A stretch of 30,640 bases of DNA from JAWWPY01 sp036394075 (lineage in GTDB: Bacteria > Actinomycetota > Actinomycetes > Streptosporangiales > Streptosporangiaceae), in contig DASWFT010000547.1 of assembly GCA_036394075.1 (NCBI GenBank), positions 1 to 30,640 on the forward strand, read 5' to 3'. Positions 1 to 7,681 of the stretch are shown in pieces. Made by a program: the position numbers and the translations under genes. Below the pieces are notes generated by a model, which searched no databases, was not told the DNA's origin, and was given only the letters and a program-made list of their open reading frames with translations. The stretch's first letter is position 1. Every line of letters begins with the position of its first letter.

Positions 1-1
1 G

Positions 2-199
2 GGCAGCCCGGTGCCGGAGGGCAGCCCGGTGCCGGAGGGCAGCCCGGTGCCGGAGGGCAGCCCGGTGCCGGAGGGCAGCCCGGTGCCGGAGGGCAGCCCC
101 GTCCCGGAGGGCAGCCCCGTCCCGGAGGGCAGCCCCGTCCCGGAGGGCAACCCGGTGCCGGAAGGCAGCCCAGTTCCGGAAGGCAGCCCGGCGCCGGAT
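2..199 (+). repeat. 18-bp in-frame tandem repeat (PEGSPV)
   Basis: About eleven copies of an 18-bp unit (consensus GGCAGCCCGGTGCCGGAG) run from base 2. The first five are identical and later copies diverge (GTCCCG for GTGCCG, then GCAACCCGG, CCAGTTCCGG and GCGCCGGAT), so divergence increases toward the body of the gene. The array is a multiple of three and encodes a Pro/Glu/Gly/Ser tail at the N-terminus of the DUF2079 protein. It probably continues beyond the window edge. Confidence 0.95.
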
Positions 200-1771
200 G
201 CTAGTTCGGCACCACAGACCGGCGACGTCCCGGCGCAGCGGGGGGACTGGGTCCCATGGCTGATCGCCCTCGTGGTGTTCGTGGCCTACAGCGTGATCTC
301 GATTTCCCGCTACGTGCGCCGTGATCCAGGCTCGTGGGACCTGGGCATCTTCACCGAGTACGTCAAGCAGACCGCCCATCTGCACGCGCCGGTCGCCAGC
401 ATCAGGGGCTCCGGCTTCAACCTGCTCGGCGACCATTTCCAGCCCATCGTGGCGTTGATCGCCCCGTTCTTCCGGATAGCCCCGAGCCCGGTCACGCTGC
501 TCGTCGCCCAAGCGCTGCTCACGGCGCTCTCCGTGATCCCGGTAAGCCGCGCGGCGACGGCCAAGCTGGGCGCCTCGGCGGGCCGGCTGATCGGCGCGGC
601 GTACGGGTTCTCGTGGGGCCTCCAGCAGATGATCGATTTCGACTTCCACGAGATCGCCTTCGCCGTGCCACTGCTGGCCTGCTCCCTGTCCGCGCTGCTG
701 CGCGGCCGGACGCGGGCGGCCGTGCTGTGGGCGCTACCTCTGGTCTTCGTCAAGGAAGACCAGGGATTCACCGTGGCCGCCATCGGCGTGATCATCCTGA
801 TCAATGCCCGGAGAGCCCAGGTCCAGGCCGCAGCCGCAAACAGCAGCCCCACAAACTGCAGCCCGGCGAACAGGAGCCTGGCGAACAGGAGCCCGGCGAA
901 CAGGAGCCCGGCAAACAGGAGCCCCGCGAACAGCAGCCAGGCGGCCGTCGACGCCGGGCTCTTCCTCGTGTTCTGGGGTATCGCCTGGTCCCTCCTCGCG
1001 ATCACAGTGATCATCCCGCACTTCAACGTGGCCCATCAGTACCCGTACTGGAACGACGGCGGCGCGATCAACCTCGGCCCCGGGCATCATCCGGGCACTG
1101 CGCTGCTGGGCCAGGTCACCAACGCTTACCGGGAGAAGCTCCAGACCACGGCGATGATCCTGCTGCCGGTGGCGTTCCTCGCGCTGCGGTCACCGCTCGC
1201 GCTGGTGGCCGTGCCCAGCCTCGCCCTGCGCTTCCTCTCCACCAATAGCTATTTCTGGGGCACGGCGTGGCACTACAACGCGACCGTGATGCCGATCGTC
1301 TTCATCGCCGCGATCGACGCCCTGGCCCGGTTCCGGGCCAGCCGGACCGCTGCCCCGGGTCAGGCGCACCGGATGCTCGCCGCCGCCACCGTCCGGTTCA
1401 GCCCGGCGGCCATGCTGGCCATCGCGGTCGTGCTCGCATTCCGGTTCCCGCTGGACGGTCTCTGGAGTTCGCATACGTACCTGGTTGATCAGCACGTCCG
1501 GGCGGAGAACGCGGCCATGGCCAGGGTGCCCGACGGGGCCACGGTAGAGACGACGCTGACCATGCTGGCGCCCCTGGCCGCCCGGGCCGACACCTACTGG
1601 ATCGGCATCTCGCCCAATCCGGCCCCGCAGTACATCGTGTTCGACGAGTCCAACAGCGGCTGGAGTCCGGCGCCGGCCAACGTGCTCACGTTCGTCGAGC
1701 AGCGCCACCCAGGCGTCGCCTACCAGCAGATCTTCCTGGCCGACCAGGTCTACGTGTTCCGCCGCTCTTAG
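2..1771 (+). CDS. DUF2079 family polytopic membrane protein (5' end outside window)
   Basis: The reading frame is open from base 2, inside a tandem repeat, so the true start probably lies upstream; a GTG at 11 is only the first in-window candidate (586 aa). Residues 1-62 (counted from that GTG) are a PEGSPV repeat, followed by a first membrane segment at about 81-98. The conserved block GSWDLGIFTEYVKQ, then GDHFQPIVALIAPFF and a run of hydrophobic helices, match the DUF2079 family of predicted integral membrane proteins, which resemble GT-C glycosyltransferases in topology. No enzymatic activity is established for the family. A second low-complexity insert (ANRSP repeats, about residues 276-310) sits in a loop between membrane helices. 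The protein ends with a soluble C-terminal segment. It is separated by 52 bases from the acyl-CoA dehydrogenase gene and has no obvious functional link with it. Family call is fairly firm; function unknown. Confidence 0.8.
   Translation, partial: GSPVPEGSPVPEGSPVPEGSPVPEGSPVPEGSPVPEGSPVPEGSPVPEGNPVPEGSPVPEGSPAPDASSAPQTGDVPAQRGDWVPWLIALVVFVAYSVISISRYVRRDPGSWDLGIFTEYVKQTAHLHAPVASIRGSGFNLLGDHFQPIVALIAPFFRIAPSPVTLLVAQALLTALSVIPVSRAATAKLGASAGRLIGAAYGFSWGLQQMIDFDFHEIAFAVPLLACSLSALLRGRTRAAVLWALPLVFVKEDQGFTVAAIGVIILINARRAQVQAAAANSSPTNCSPANRSLANRSPANRSPANRSPANSSQAAVDAGLFLVFWGIAWSLLAITVIIPHFNVAHQYPYWNDGGAINLGPGHHPGTALLGQVTNAYREKLQTTAMILLPVAFLALRSPLALVAVPSLALRFLSTNSYFWGTAWHYNATVMPIVFIAAIDALARFRASRTAAPGQAHRMLAAATVRFSPAAMLAIAVVLAFRFPLDGLWSSHTYLVDQHVRAENAAMARVPDGATVETTLTMLAPLAARADTYWIGISPNPAPQYIVFDESNSGWSPAPANVLTFVEQRHPGVAYQQIFLADQVYVFRRS
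836..940 (+). repeat. 15-bp in-frame tandem repeat (ANRSP) inside DUF2079 gene
   Basis: Seven 15-bp units (consensus GCGAACAGGAGCCCG) give ANSSP, TNCSP, ANRSL, ANRSP three times and ANSSQ. The two central copies at 881-910 are identical. The insert falls between two predicted membrane helices, so it lengthens a loop without breaking the frame. Confidence 0.93.
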
Positions 1772-1823
1772 CCCGATACTGGCGGGTAGGTAGAGTCTTG
1801 ATCGGATCCCGTCGGGAGAGGCC

Positions 1824-3089
1824 ATGGACTTCGCGTACGACGCTCACACCGAGGAACTCCGGAAACGGCTCCTCGAATTCATGGACGAGTGGGTCTACCC
1901 GGCCGAGCCGGTGTTCGCCGAGCAGGTGGCAGACAATGCGCGGGCCGGCGACCCCTGGCGACGCCCGGCGGTGATGGCTGAACTGAAGGACCAGGCGCGC
2001 GGCCGTGGCCTGTGGAACCTCTTCCTGGCCCATAACGATTCAGGTCCAGGACTCACGAACCTCCAGTACGCGCCGTTGGCTGAGATCACTGGGCGCAGTC
2101 CATGGCTGGCCCCCGAAGCGCTCAACTGCGCCGCGCCGGACACCGGGAACATGGAACTGCTGGCCGCGTTCGGCACGGAGCAGCAGCGTGACCGCTGGCT
2201 CCGCCCGCTGCTGGAGGGCGAGATCAGGTCCGCGTTCTGTATGACAGAGCCTGATGTCGCGTCCTCGGACGCGTCGAACATCGCCACCAGGATCGAGCGT
2301 GACGGCGACGAGTACGTGATCAACGGCCGGAAGTGGTGGTCATCGGGGGCGATGAACCCCGGGTGCGAGATCCTCATCGTGATGGGCAAGACCGCGCAAG
2401 GCGGTGACCGGCACCGCCAGCAGTCCATGATCCTGGTGCCCAGGGATACCCCCGGCATCAGCATGCTGCGCGGGATGACCCTGTTCGGTTATGACGACGC
2501 GCCGCACGGCGGCCACGCCGAGGTCGAGTTCCATGACGTCCGGGTGCCCGCGGCCAACCTGATCGGCGGGGAAGGCGACGGTTTCGCCATCGCCCAGGCC
2601 CGGCTCGGTCCCGGCCGGATCCACCACTGCATGCGGCTGATCGGGGCGTCCGAGCGGGCGCTCGAGTTGATGTGCCGGCGGGTCACCGAGCGGACCGCGT
2701 TCGGCAAGCCACTGGCCGAGCAGGGGGTGATCCAGGACTGGATCGCCGAGGCGCGGGTCCGCATCGAGCAGGCCCGCCTGCTCGTGCTCAAGACCGCGTG
2801 GATGATGGACACCGTGGGCAACAAGGGCGCGCACACCGAGATCCAGGCCATCAAGATCGCTACTCCGGCGATGGCCGAGTGGGTGATCGACAAGGCGATC
2901 CAGGCCCACGGCGCGGCCGGCGTCAGCCAGGACTTCCCGCTCGCCGCGCTATGGGCGAATGCCCGCACGCTGCGCTTCGCGGACGGTCCCGACGAGGTGC
3001 ACAAGCGCTCGCTGGCCCGCCGGGAACTGCGGCCCTACCAGCGAGAGTCCCGACCAGACCAGGGGATGACCCCCGAACAGGAGAAATAG
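1824..3089 (+). CDS. Acyl-CoA dehydrogenase family protein (ACAD10/11-like)
   Basis: This 421-aa protein has the full acyl-CoA dehydrogenase fold: an N-terminal helical domain, the beta-domain block CMTEPDVASSD at about 139-149 followed by NGRKWWSSGA at 167-176 (FAD/substrate region), and a C-terminal helical domain. The C-terminal catalytic-loop region reads FADGPDEVHKRS (about 385-396) rather than the classic YEGT, with Asp near 387 where medium-chain enzymes carry the base Glu. DGPDEVH is, from memory, usual in the ACAD10/11-like branch, so this looks like a subfamily trait rather than damage. The expected role is FAD-dependent alpha,beta-dehydrogenation of an acyl-CoA; the substrate is unknown. 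The ATG is preceded by GGGAGAGG at good spacing. The next gene starts 3 bases after the stop, and its ribosome site overlaps the end of this gene, which suggests an operon. Confidence 0.9.
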   Translation: MDFAYDAHTEELRKRLLEFMDEWVYPAEPVFAEQVADNARAGDPWRRPAVMAELKDQARGRGLWNLFLAHNDSGPGLTNLQYAPLAEITGRSPWLAPEALNCAAPDTGNMELLAAFGTEQQRDRWLRPLLEGEIRSAFCMTEPDVASSDASNIATRIERDGDEYVINGRKWWSSGAMNPGCEILIVMGKTAQGGDRHRQQSMILVPRDTPGISMLRGMTLFGYDDAPHGGHAEVEFHDVRVPAANLIGGEGDGFAIAQARLGPGRIHHCMRLIGASERALELMCRRVTERTAFGKPLAEQGVIQDWIAEARVRIEQARLLVLKTAWMMDTVGNKGAHTEIQAIKIATPAMAEWVIDKAIQAHGAAGVSQDFPLAALWANARTLRFADGPDEVHKRSLARRELRPYQRESRPDQGMTPEQEK

Positions 3090-3092
3090 CAC

Positions 3093-3854
3093 ATGCCACA
3101 GGACGCACAACGGGTCGCTGTCGTCACTGGCGCGGCCCGCGGCATCGGTGCCGCCACCGCCCGCCGCCTGGCCGCCGATGGGCTGGCGGTCGCCGTGCTC
3201 GACCTGGACGAGGGCTCCTGCGAGACAACGGTAGACGCGATCACGACAGCGGGCGGACGTGCCTTCGCGGTCGGCGCCGACGTCAGCAAGGGCGACCAGG
3301 TGGAGACGGCCGTCGGCAAGGTGGTCGCGGAACTCGGGCCGCCCGCGGTCCTGGTCAACAACGCCGGGGTGCTGCGCGACAACTTGATCTTCAAGATGTC
3401 CGAGGACGACTGGGACACGGTCCTGGGCGTGCACCTGCGCGGCGCCTTCCTGATGAGCAGGGCAGCCCAGAAGTTCATGGTGGACCAGCGGTTCGGCCGG
3501 ATCATCAACCTGTCGTCCAGTTCCGCGCTCGGCAACCGGGGCCAGGTCAACTACTCGGCCGCCAAGGCTGGCATGCAGGGGTTCACCAAGACGCTCGCCA
3601 TCGAACTCGGCCAGTTCGGCATCACCGCCAACGCGGTCGCGCCCGGCTTCATCGTCACCGACATGACCGCGGCGACGGCGGCACGGGTGGGTATGAGTTT
3701 CGACGACTTCCAGAAGGCGGCGGCCTCGCAGATCCCGGTCCGCAGGGTCGGCCAGGTCGAGGACGTCGCGCACATGATCTCATTCCTGGCCAGCGAGGAC
3801 GCCGGGTTCGTATCCGGTCAGGTGATCTACGTAGCAGGTGGGCCGCTGTGCTAG
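3093..3854 (+). CDS. SDR family oxidoreductase (FabG-like)
   Basis: This 253-aa classical short-chain dehydrogenase carries the Rossmann motif TGAARGIG (12-19), NNAG (89-92), a catalytic Ser at about 142, and the YSAAK pair Tyr154/Lys158. The C-terminal half (ANAVAPGFIVTDM and VSGQVIYVAGG) is typical of FabG-like 3-oxoacyl reductases. In this context, between acyl-CoA dehydrogenases, a 3-hydroxyacyl-CoA dehydrogenase role in beta-oxidation is more likely than fatty acid synthesis; that is inference. AGGAG at about 3079-3083, inside the end of the previous gene, serves the ATG. Its stop overlaps the start of the next acyl-CoA dehydrogenase by 7 bases. Confidence 0.9.
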   Translation: MPQDAQRVAVVTGAARGIGAATARRLAADGLAVAVLDLDEGSCETTVDAITTAGGRAFAVGADVSKGDQVETAVGKVVAELGPPAVLVNNAGVLRDNLIFKMSEDDWDTVLGVHLRGAFLMSRAAQKFMVDQRFGRIINLSSSSALGNRGQVNYSAAKAGMQGFTKTLAIELGQFGITANAVAPGFIVTDMTAATAARVGMSFDDFQKAAASQIPVRRVGQVEDVAHMISFLASEDAGFVSGQVIYVAGGPLC

Positions 3855-5104
3855 ATGACACCGGGCTGAAAAGCACTGGGCTGAAAGACACTGGGCCATC
3901 CGGCCCCGTGACGGCCGACGACCTGCGTGAGCGCGTCCGCGAATTCCTGGCCGGCCACGACCCGGCCACCCTGCCCCGGCTTGAGTTCCTGCGGGCCCGC
4001 TTCGACGCGGGCCTGGCCTGGGTGCACTACCCGCCCGGCCTCGGCGGCTTCGGCCTGCCGCGCGCCGTGCAATCCGTGGTGGAGGCCGCGTTCGCCGCGG
4101 CGGGCGCGCCGGGCAACAACCCGGAGCGGATCGGCATCGGGCTGGGCATGGCCGCGCCCACGATTCTGGCCTTCGGCACCGACGCGCAGAAACAGCGCTG
4201 GCTGCGGCCGCTGTGGACTGGCGAGGAGGTCTGGTGCCAGCTGTTCAGCGAGCCGGGCGCGGGCTCTGACCTGGCCGGGCTGGCCACCCGCGCGGTGCGC
4301 GCGGTGCGCGATCCGGGCGGCGCCGACAGCTGGGAGGTGACCGGGCAGAAGGTGTGGACCTCGATGGCGCACCAGGCGCGCTGGGGCCTGCTGGTAGCCA
4401 GAACGGACCCGGACGTGCCCAAGCACCAGGGCATCACCTACTTCGCCTGCGACATGACCGTAGACGGCGTGGAGGTGCGGCCATTGCGCCAGCTCACCGG
4501 CGAGGCCGAGTTCAACGAGGTCTTCTTGTCCGGCGCGGTCATCCCCGATGCCGACCGGATCGGTGGAGTGGGGGAGGGCTGGCGGGTAGCGCAGGGCACG
4601 CTCATGAACGAGCGGGTCGCCATCGGCGGGGCTGCGCTGCCCAGGGAGGGCGGGATGATCGGCTCGGCCGCCCGGACCTGGCGGGAGCACCCCGAGTTGC
4701 GCACCCCGGGCCTGCATGACCGGATGCTGCGGCTGTGGGCTGACGCGGAGATCGCCCGGCTGTCCGGGGAGCGGCTCCGCCAGCAGCTCGCCGCGGGCCA
4801 GCCCGGCCCCGAGGGCTCGGCGGCCAAGCTGGTCTTCGCCCGGCTGAACCAGGACATCTCCGCATTCGAGCTCGAACTGACCGGCGCCGACGGGCTGCGA
4901 TACCAGGACTGGAGCTTGCGCAGGCCCGAGAGTGTCAGCTTCTATGGCCGGGACGTGGGCTACCGGTACCTGCGCGCCCGCGGCAATTCCATCGAGGGCG
5001 GCACCTCGGAGATCCTGCGCAACATCATCGCCGAGCGGGTGCTCGGCCTACCCCCAGAACCCCGGGTGGACACCCGCGTGCCCTGGAAGGACCTGCCCCG
5101 ATGA
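3848..5104 (+). CDS. Acyl-CoA dehydrogenase, catalytic-Glu subunit of a FadE pair
   Basis: A GTG at 3848 with AGGTGGG at 3836-3842 is the preferred start, giving 418 aa and a 7-base overlap with the SDR gene; an alternative GTG at 3908 has no ribosome site. The N-terminus holds a short TGLK repeat (15-bp units) before the family homology begins at about residue 24. The protein shows CQLFSEPGAGSDLAG (130-144), VTGQKVWTS and the C-terminal GNSIEGGTSEILRN, with the catalytic base Glu at about 383. This form, directly followed by a Glu-less partner, resembles mycobacterial alpha2beta2 FadE enzymes (for example the FadE28/FadE29 type in steroid side-chain oxidation). It would oxidise an acyl-CoA using FAD; the substrate is not predictable from sequence. 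Translational coupling to the next gene (ATGA) supports a complex. Confidence 0.88.
   Translation: MLDDTGLKSTGLKDTGPSGPVTADDLRERVREFLAGHDPATLPRLEFLRARFDAGLAWVHYPPGLGGFGLPRAVQSVVEAAFAAAGAPGNNPERIGIGLGMAAPTILAFGTDAQKQRWLRPLWTGEEVWCQLFSEPGAGSDLAGLATRAVRAVRDPGGADSWEVTGQKVWTSMAHQARWGLLVARTDPDVPKHQGITYFACDMTVDGVEVRPLRQLTGEAEFNEVFLSGAVIPDADRIGGVGEGWRVAQGTLMNERVAIGGAALPREGGMIGSAARTWREHPELRTPGLHDRMLRLWADAEIARLSGERLRQQLAAGQPGPEGSAAKLVFARLNQDISAFELELTGADGLRYQDWSLRRPESVSFYGRDVGYRYLRARGNSIEGGTSEILRNIIAERVLGLPPEPRVDTRVPWKDLPR
3857..3901 (+). repeat. 15-bp tandem repeat at the start of an acyl-CoA dehydrogenase gene
   Basis: Three 15-bp units (GACACCGGGCTGAAA, AGCACTGGGCTGAAA and a degenerate GACACTGGGCCATCC) begin four codons after the GTG start and encode DTGLK, STGLK and DTGPS. 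The array adds a short non-homologous N-terminal tail. Confidence 0.85.
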
Positions 5105-6276
5105 GCCCGGCCGCCGGCCCGGACCTGCCCGGCCTGCTGTACAGCGGGGCCGAGGACGAGCTGCGCGCGGCCGTCCGGTCGGTGCTCGATGACCGGGCCG
5201 GCTGGCCGGCGGTGCTGGCCAGGACCGAGACGGACGAGCCCTACGACACCGGGCTGTGGCATGTGCTGGCCGCCAACGTCGGCTGCGCGGGGCTGCTCAT
5301 CCCTGAGTCACACGGCGGGGCCGGGGCGAGTTACCGTGAGGCGGCCGTCGTTGCTGAGGAAGTGGGCCGCTCGGTGGCACCCGTTCCGTATCTGGGTAGT
5401 GCGGTGGTGGCAACCGCGGCGCTACTCGAAGTAGCCGATGGCAAGCTGCTCAGGGATCTTGCTAGCGGCTCGGTCACCGCGGCGCTGGCCATCCCGTTCG
5501 CGACCAGCCTGTCTGTGCCTGCCCCGCTGGGCACCGTCCGCGTGGCGGCACCGCAACCTGGGGACCCGGCCGGCCAGGCCAGGCTGCGCGGGGCGGTGGC
5601 CGGGGTGGCCGATGCGCTGCCGGCGGACGTGCTGCTCGTGCCCGCGGACGGGGTGCCGGACGGCCTGTACGCCGTGGACCGGGGAGCGCCCGGGCTGACC
5701 GTGGCCCCGGTGGTCTCCCTGGACGCGACCAGGCAACTGGCCGATCTCACCCTGGACGGCGTGCCCGCGCGGTGCGTCGCGTCGGGCGCGGCGGCTGTCC
5801 GCGCGACGGCGGCGGCGCTGACCGCGGGCGCGGCGATGCTCGCCGCCGAACAGCTTGGCCTGGCCCAGCAGTGCCTGGACATGACGGTGGCCTACCTGAA
5901 GGAACGGCATCAGTTCGCCCGCCCGGTCGGCTCCTTCCAGGCCCTCAAGCACCGGCTGGCCGACATGTGGGTGGCCATCACCCAGGCGCGTTCCGCCGCC
6001 AGGTACGCGGCTGCCTGCCTGGCCTCGGGCGACCCGGACACGCCTGTCGCGGTCGCGCTGGCCAAGGCGGCCTGTAGCGATGCCGCGGTGCATGCGGCGC
6101 AGGAGTGCGTGCAACTGCACGGCGGCATCGGGTTCACCTGGGAGCACCCGGCGCACCTGTACCTCAAGCGAGCCAAGAGTTCCTCGATCGGGTTCGGCAC
6201 CGCGGACTGGCATCGGGCCACGCTCGCAGGTCTGGCCGGGCTGCCCGGGCCGGGGGCGTCCGGAGGTCCGCTATGA
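5101..6276 (+). CDS. Acyl-CoA dehydrogenase, Glu-less partner subunit of a FadE pair
   Basis: This 391-aa acyl-CoA dehydrogenase homologue starts within the stop of the previous gene (ATGA, 5101-5104). The N-terminal domain (about 15-110) and the C-terminal helical domain are recognisable (RHQFARPVGSFQALKHRLADMW; CVQLHGGIGFTWEHPAHLYLKRA at about 336-358). The catalytic IEGGT-type motif with the base Glu is absent and the QLHGGIGFTWEH motif takes its place, as in the non-catalytic partner of actinobacterial FadE heterotetramers. The central beta domain is Ala/Pro-rich and divergent. The most likely role is to supply part of the FAD/acyl-CoA site to the 3848 gene product. Its stop overlaps the first of three repeated ATG modules. 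Confidence 0.87.
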   Translation: MSPAAGPDLPGLLYSGAEDELRAAVRSVLDDRAGWPAVLARTETDEPYDTGLWHVLAANVGCAGLLIPESHGGAGASYREAAVVAEEVGRSVAPVPYLGSAVVATAALLEVADGKLLRDLASGSVTAALAIPFATSLSVPAPLGTVRVAAPQPGDPAGQARLRGAVAGVADALPADVLLVPADGVPDGLYAVDRGAPGLTVAPVVSLDATRQLADLTLDGVPARCVASGAAAVRATAAALTAGAAMLAAEQLGLAQQCLDMTVAYLKERHQFARPVGSFQALKHRLADMWVAITQARSAARYAAACLASGDPDTPVAVALAKAACSDAAVHAAQECVQLHGGIGFTWEHPAHLYLKRAKSSSIGFGTADWHRATLAGLAGLPGPGASGGPL

Positions 6277-6329
6277 AGACCGTCGCCGGCGCCGGAAGGA
6301 CCGCCGCGGGCGCCGGAGAACCGCGATGA
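6273..6329 (+). CDS. Putative 18-residue micro-ORF (upstream copy of SDR start)
   Basis: The ORF encodes MKTVAGAGRTAAGAGEPR. Its ATG overlaps the stop of the 5101 gene (ATGA), it has GGAGG six bases upstream, and its own TGA overlaps the next ATG (6326-6329). The peptide resembles the first residues of the SDR that follows (MKNVTGAGVVVTGAGSG), so it probably arose by tandem duplication of that start. It may be translated as a coupling link or be a by-product of repeat expansion; no function is claimed for the peptide. Confidence 0.35.
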   Translation: MKTVAGAGRTAAGAGEPR

Positions 6330-6361
6330 AGACGGCCGCGGGTGCCGGAGGTCCGCGATGA
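6326..6361 (+). CDS. Putative 11-residue micro-ORF (second copy of SDR start)
   Basis: The ORF encodes MKTAAGAGGPR, with GGAGA six bases upstream of its ATG. It overlaps the preceding micro-ORF and the following SDR gene by ATGA junctions. It is the middle member of the triplicated start module. Translation would deliver ribosomes directly onto the SDR start at 6358. Confidence 0.35.
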   Translation: MKTAAGAGGPR

Positions 6362-7134
6362 AGAACGTCACCGGGGCCGGCGTCGTCGTCACCGGGGCCG
6401 GCAGCGGGATCGGCGCCGCCCTCGCGCGCAGGTTCGCGGCGGAGGGCGCCCGGGTGGTGGTAAACGACATCAACGCCGCGGCGGCGGCCGAGGTGGCGGC
6501 CGGGTGCGACGCCGCTGTGGTGCCCGGCGACGCGGCCAGCGAGCCGGGCGTGGCGCGTCTCATCTCCGTCGCCACCGAGGTGCTCGGCGGTATCGATCTG
6601 TACTGCGCGAACGCTGGCGTGGCCCAGGGCGGCGGCCAGGACGCGGCCGAGGCCGATTGGGAGACCTCCTGGCAGGTCAATGTGATGGCGCACGTCCGGG
6701 CCGCACGGCTGCTCACCGGGCCGTGGCTGGAGCGGGGGAGCGGCCACCTGATCTGCACCGTGTCGGCCGCCGGGCTGCTCACCATGCTCGGGTCCGCGCC
6801 CTACTCGGTGACCAAGCACGCCGCGCTCGCGTTTGCCGAGTGGATGGCGGCGACCTACGGACACCGGGGCATCGTCGTCCAGGCGGTCTGCCCGCAAGGG
6901 GTGCGGACGCCGCTGCTCGGTGCGAGCGGGGCCGTTGGCGAGCTGATCCTCGGCGGCTCGGCGATCAGCCCGGAGGCGGTCGCGGACGCGGTGATCGACG
7001 GGATCGCCGACGGCCGGTTCCTCATCCTGCCGCACCCGGAGGTAGCCAGGATGTACGCAGGCCGCGCTGCCGACCCGGACCGCTGGCTGCACGGCATGAA
7101 CAAACTCCAGCGCCGCGTCGAGGAGATCGGCTGA
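6358..7134 (+). CDS. SDR family NAD(P)-dependent oxidoreductase
   Basis: This 258-aa protein has VVVTGAGSGIG at 9-19, CANAG at 83-87, Ser136, and the YSVTK pair Tyr149/Lys153, all in classical SDR order. The C-terminus (GVRTPLLG, then HPEVARMYAGRAADPDRWLHGM) fits SDRs that act on acyl or ketone substrates, but no substrate can be named. The ATG at 6358 has GGAGG (6347-6351) at six bases and overlaps the preceding micro-ORF stop. It closes the acyl-CoA catabolic run: dehydrogenase, SDR, dehydrogenase pair, SDR. No enoyl-CoA hydratase or thiolase is present here, so any complete pathway needs genes from elsewhere. Confidence 0.87.
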   Translation: MKNVTGAGVVVTGAGSGIGAALARRFAAEGARVVVNDINAAAAAEVAAGCDAAVVPGDAASEPGVARLISVATEVLGGIDLYCANAGVAQGGGQDAAEADWETSWQVNVMAHVRAARLLTGPWLERGSGHLICTVSAAGLLTMLGSAPYSVTKHAALAFAEWMAATYGHRGIVVQAVCPQGVRTPLLGASGAVGELILGGSAISPEAVADAVIDGIADGRFLILPHPEVARMYAGRAADPDRWLHGMNKLQRRVEEIG

Positions 7135-7179
7135 CCGGATTCGCGCAGGACAGACCACGTAGTACGGCATGCTGTCGGA

Positions 7180-7620
7180 ATGACTGCGGCTGCCACGGGG
7201 ACGATTCATCACATCGAACTCTGGGTGCCAGATCTGACCCGGGCCGAGGCCAGCTGGGGGTGGCTACTCGAGGCTCTCGGTTATCAGCTCTTCCAGCAGT
7301 GGCCGGTGGGACAGAGCTGGAAGGCTGGTGACACCTACATCGTCATCGAGCAGTCGCCGGCCCGCAGTGCGTTCCGTCACGATCGGTGCCGCCCCGGCCT
7401 CAATCATCTGGCCTTCCACGTCGCCACCAGCGACGGCGTGGAGGACCTCGTCGCCGACGCGCTGGGTCACGGCTGGCGGCTCATGTTTGCCGACCGCCAC
7501 CCCTACGCCGGCGGCGATCAGCACTACGCCGCCTACCTGGAGAACCGGGACGGCTACGAGGTCGAACTCGTCGCCCCCAGCCCGCAGCCAGCTCCCGGGG
7601 CTGAGCCGCCGAAACCATGA
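7180..7620 (+). CDS. VOC (glyoxalase/bleomycin resistance) fold protein
   Basis: This 146-aa protein is a single vicinal-oxygen-chelate domain pair. It begins IHHIELWVPDLTRAEASWGWLLEALGY, has a second beta-strand set starting LNHLAFHVATSDGVEDLV (about 74-91), and ends NRDGYEVELVAP. Candidate metal ligands are His11, His76 and the Glu in YEVEL. The fold covers lyases, dioxygenases and resistance proteins, so the reaction is not predictable. The start lies 45 bases after the SDR stop with only a weak ribosome site (CGGA), so it may have its own promoter. Its stop codon lies within the left arm of a perfect palindrome. Confidence 0.8.
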   Translation: MTAAATGTIHHIELWVPDLTRAEASWGWLLEALGYQLFQQWPVGQSWKAGDTYIVIEQSPARSAFRHDRCRPGLNHLAFHVATSDGVEDLVADALGHGWRLMFADRHPYAGGDQHYAAYLENRDGYEVELVAPSPQPAPGAEPPKP

Positions 7621-7668
7621 TCGCGGAAAGTTCGCGGCCGTATCTGGCGCGAACTTTCCGCGATCATG
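7616..7668. terminator. Perfect 21-bp palindrome between convergent genes
   Basis: Bases 7616-7636 and 7648-7668 are exact reverse complements around an 11-base loop. The arm begins CATGATCGCGGAAAG. It lies between the VOC gene (plus) and the GH3 gene (minus), 13 bases from the latter's stop, so a bidirectional terminator is the simplest reading, although there is no T tract. The core is shared with the palindrome at 20019-20078. Confidence 0.75.
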
Positions 7669-7681
7669 AACCCTGCGCTGC

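Larger units (their letters stand above)
6262..6380 (+). repeat. Triplicated ribosome-site/ATG module before an SDR gene
   Basis: Three imperfect copies begin at 6262 (53 bp), 6315 (32 bp) and 6347. Each contains GGAGG or GGAGA, exactly six bases, then ATGAAG followed by Gly/Ala/Val-rich codons (ACCGTCGCCGGCGCCGG, ACGGCCGCGGGTGCCGG, AACGTCACCGGGGCCGG). The third copy is the real start of the downstream SDR gene. The first two make short ORFs closed by TGA codons that overlap the next ATG. Confidence 0.9.

Noticed and set aside
2..199. CRISPR array in the repeats at the left edge
   Set aside because: Units are directly adjacent with no spacers, are in frame, and encode a protein tail.
2672..3847. 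Extension of the second acyl-CoA dehydrogenase frame back to 2672
   Set aside because: It runs out of frame through the first dehydrogenase and SDR genes; the GTG at 3848 has a good ribosome site and matches the gene boundary.
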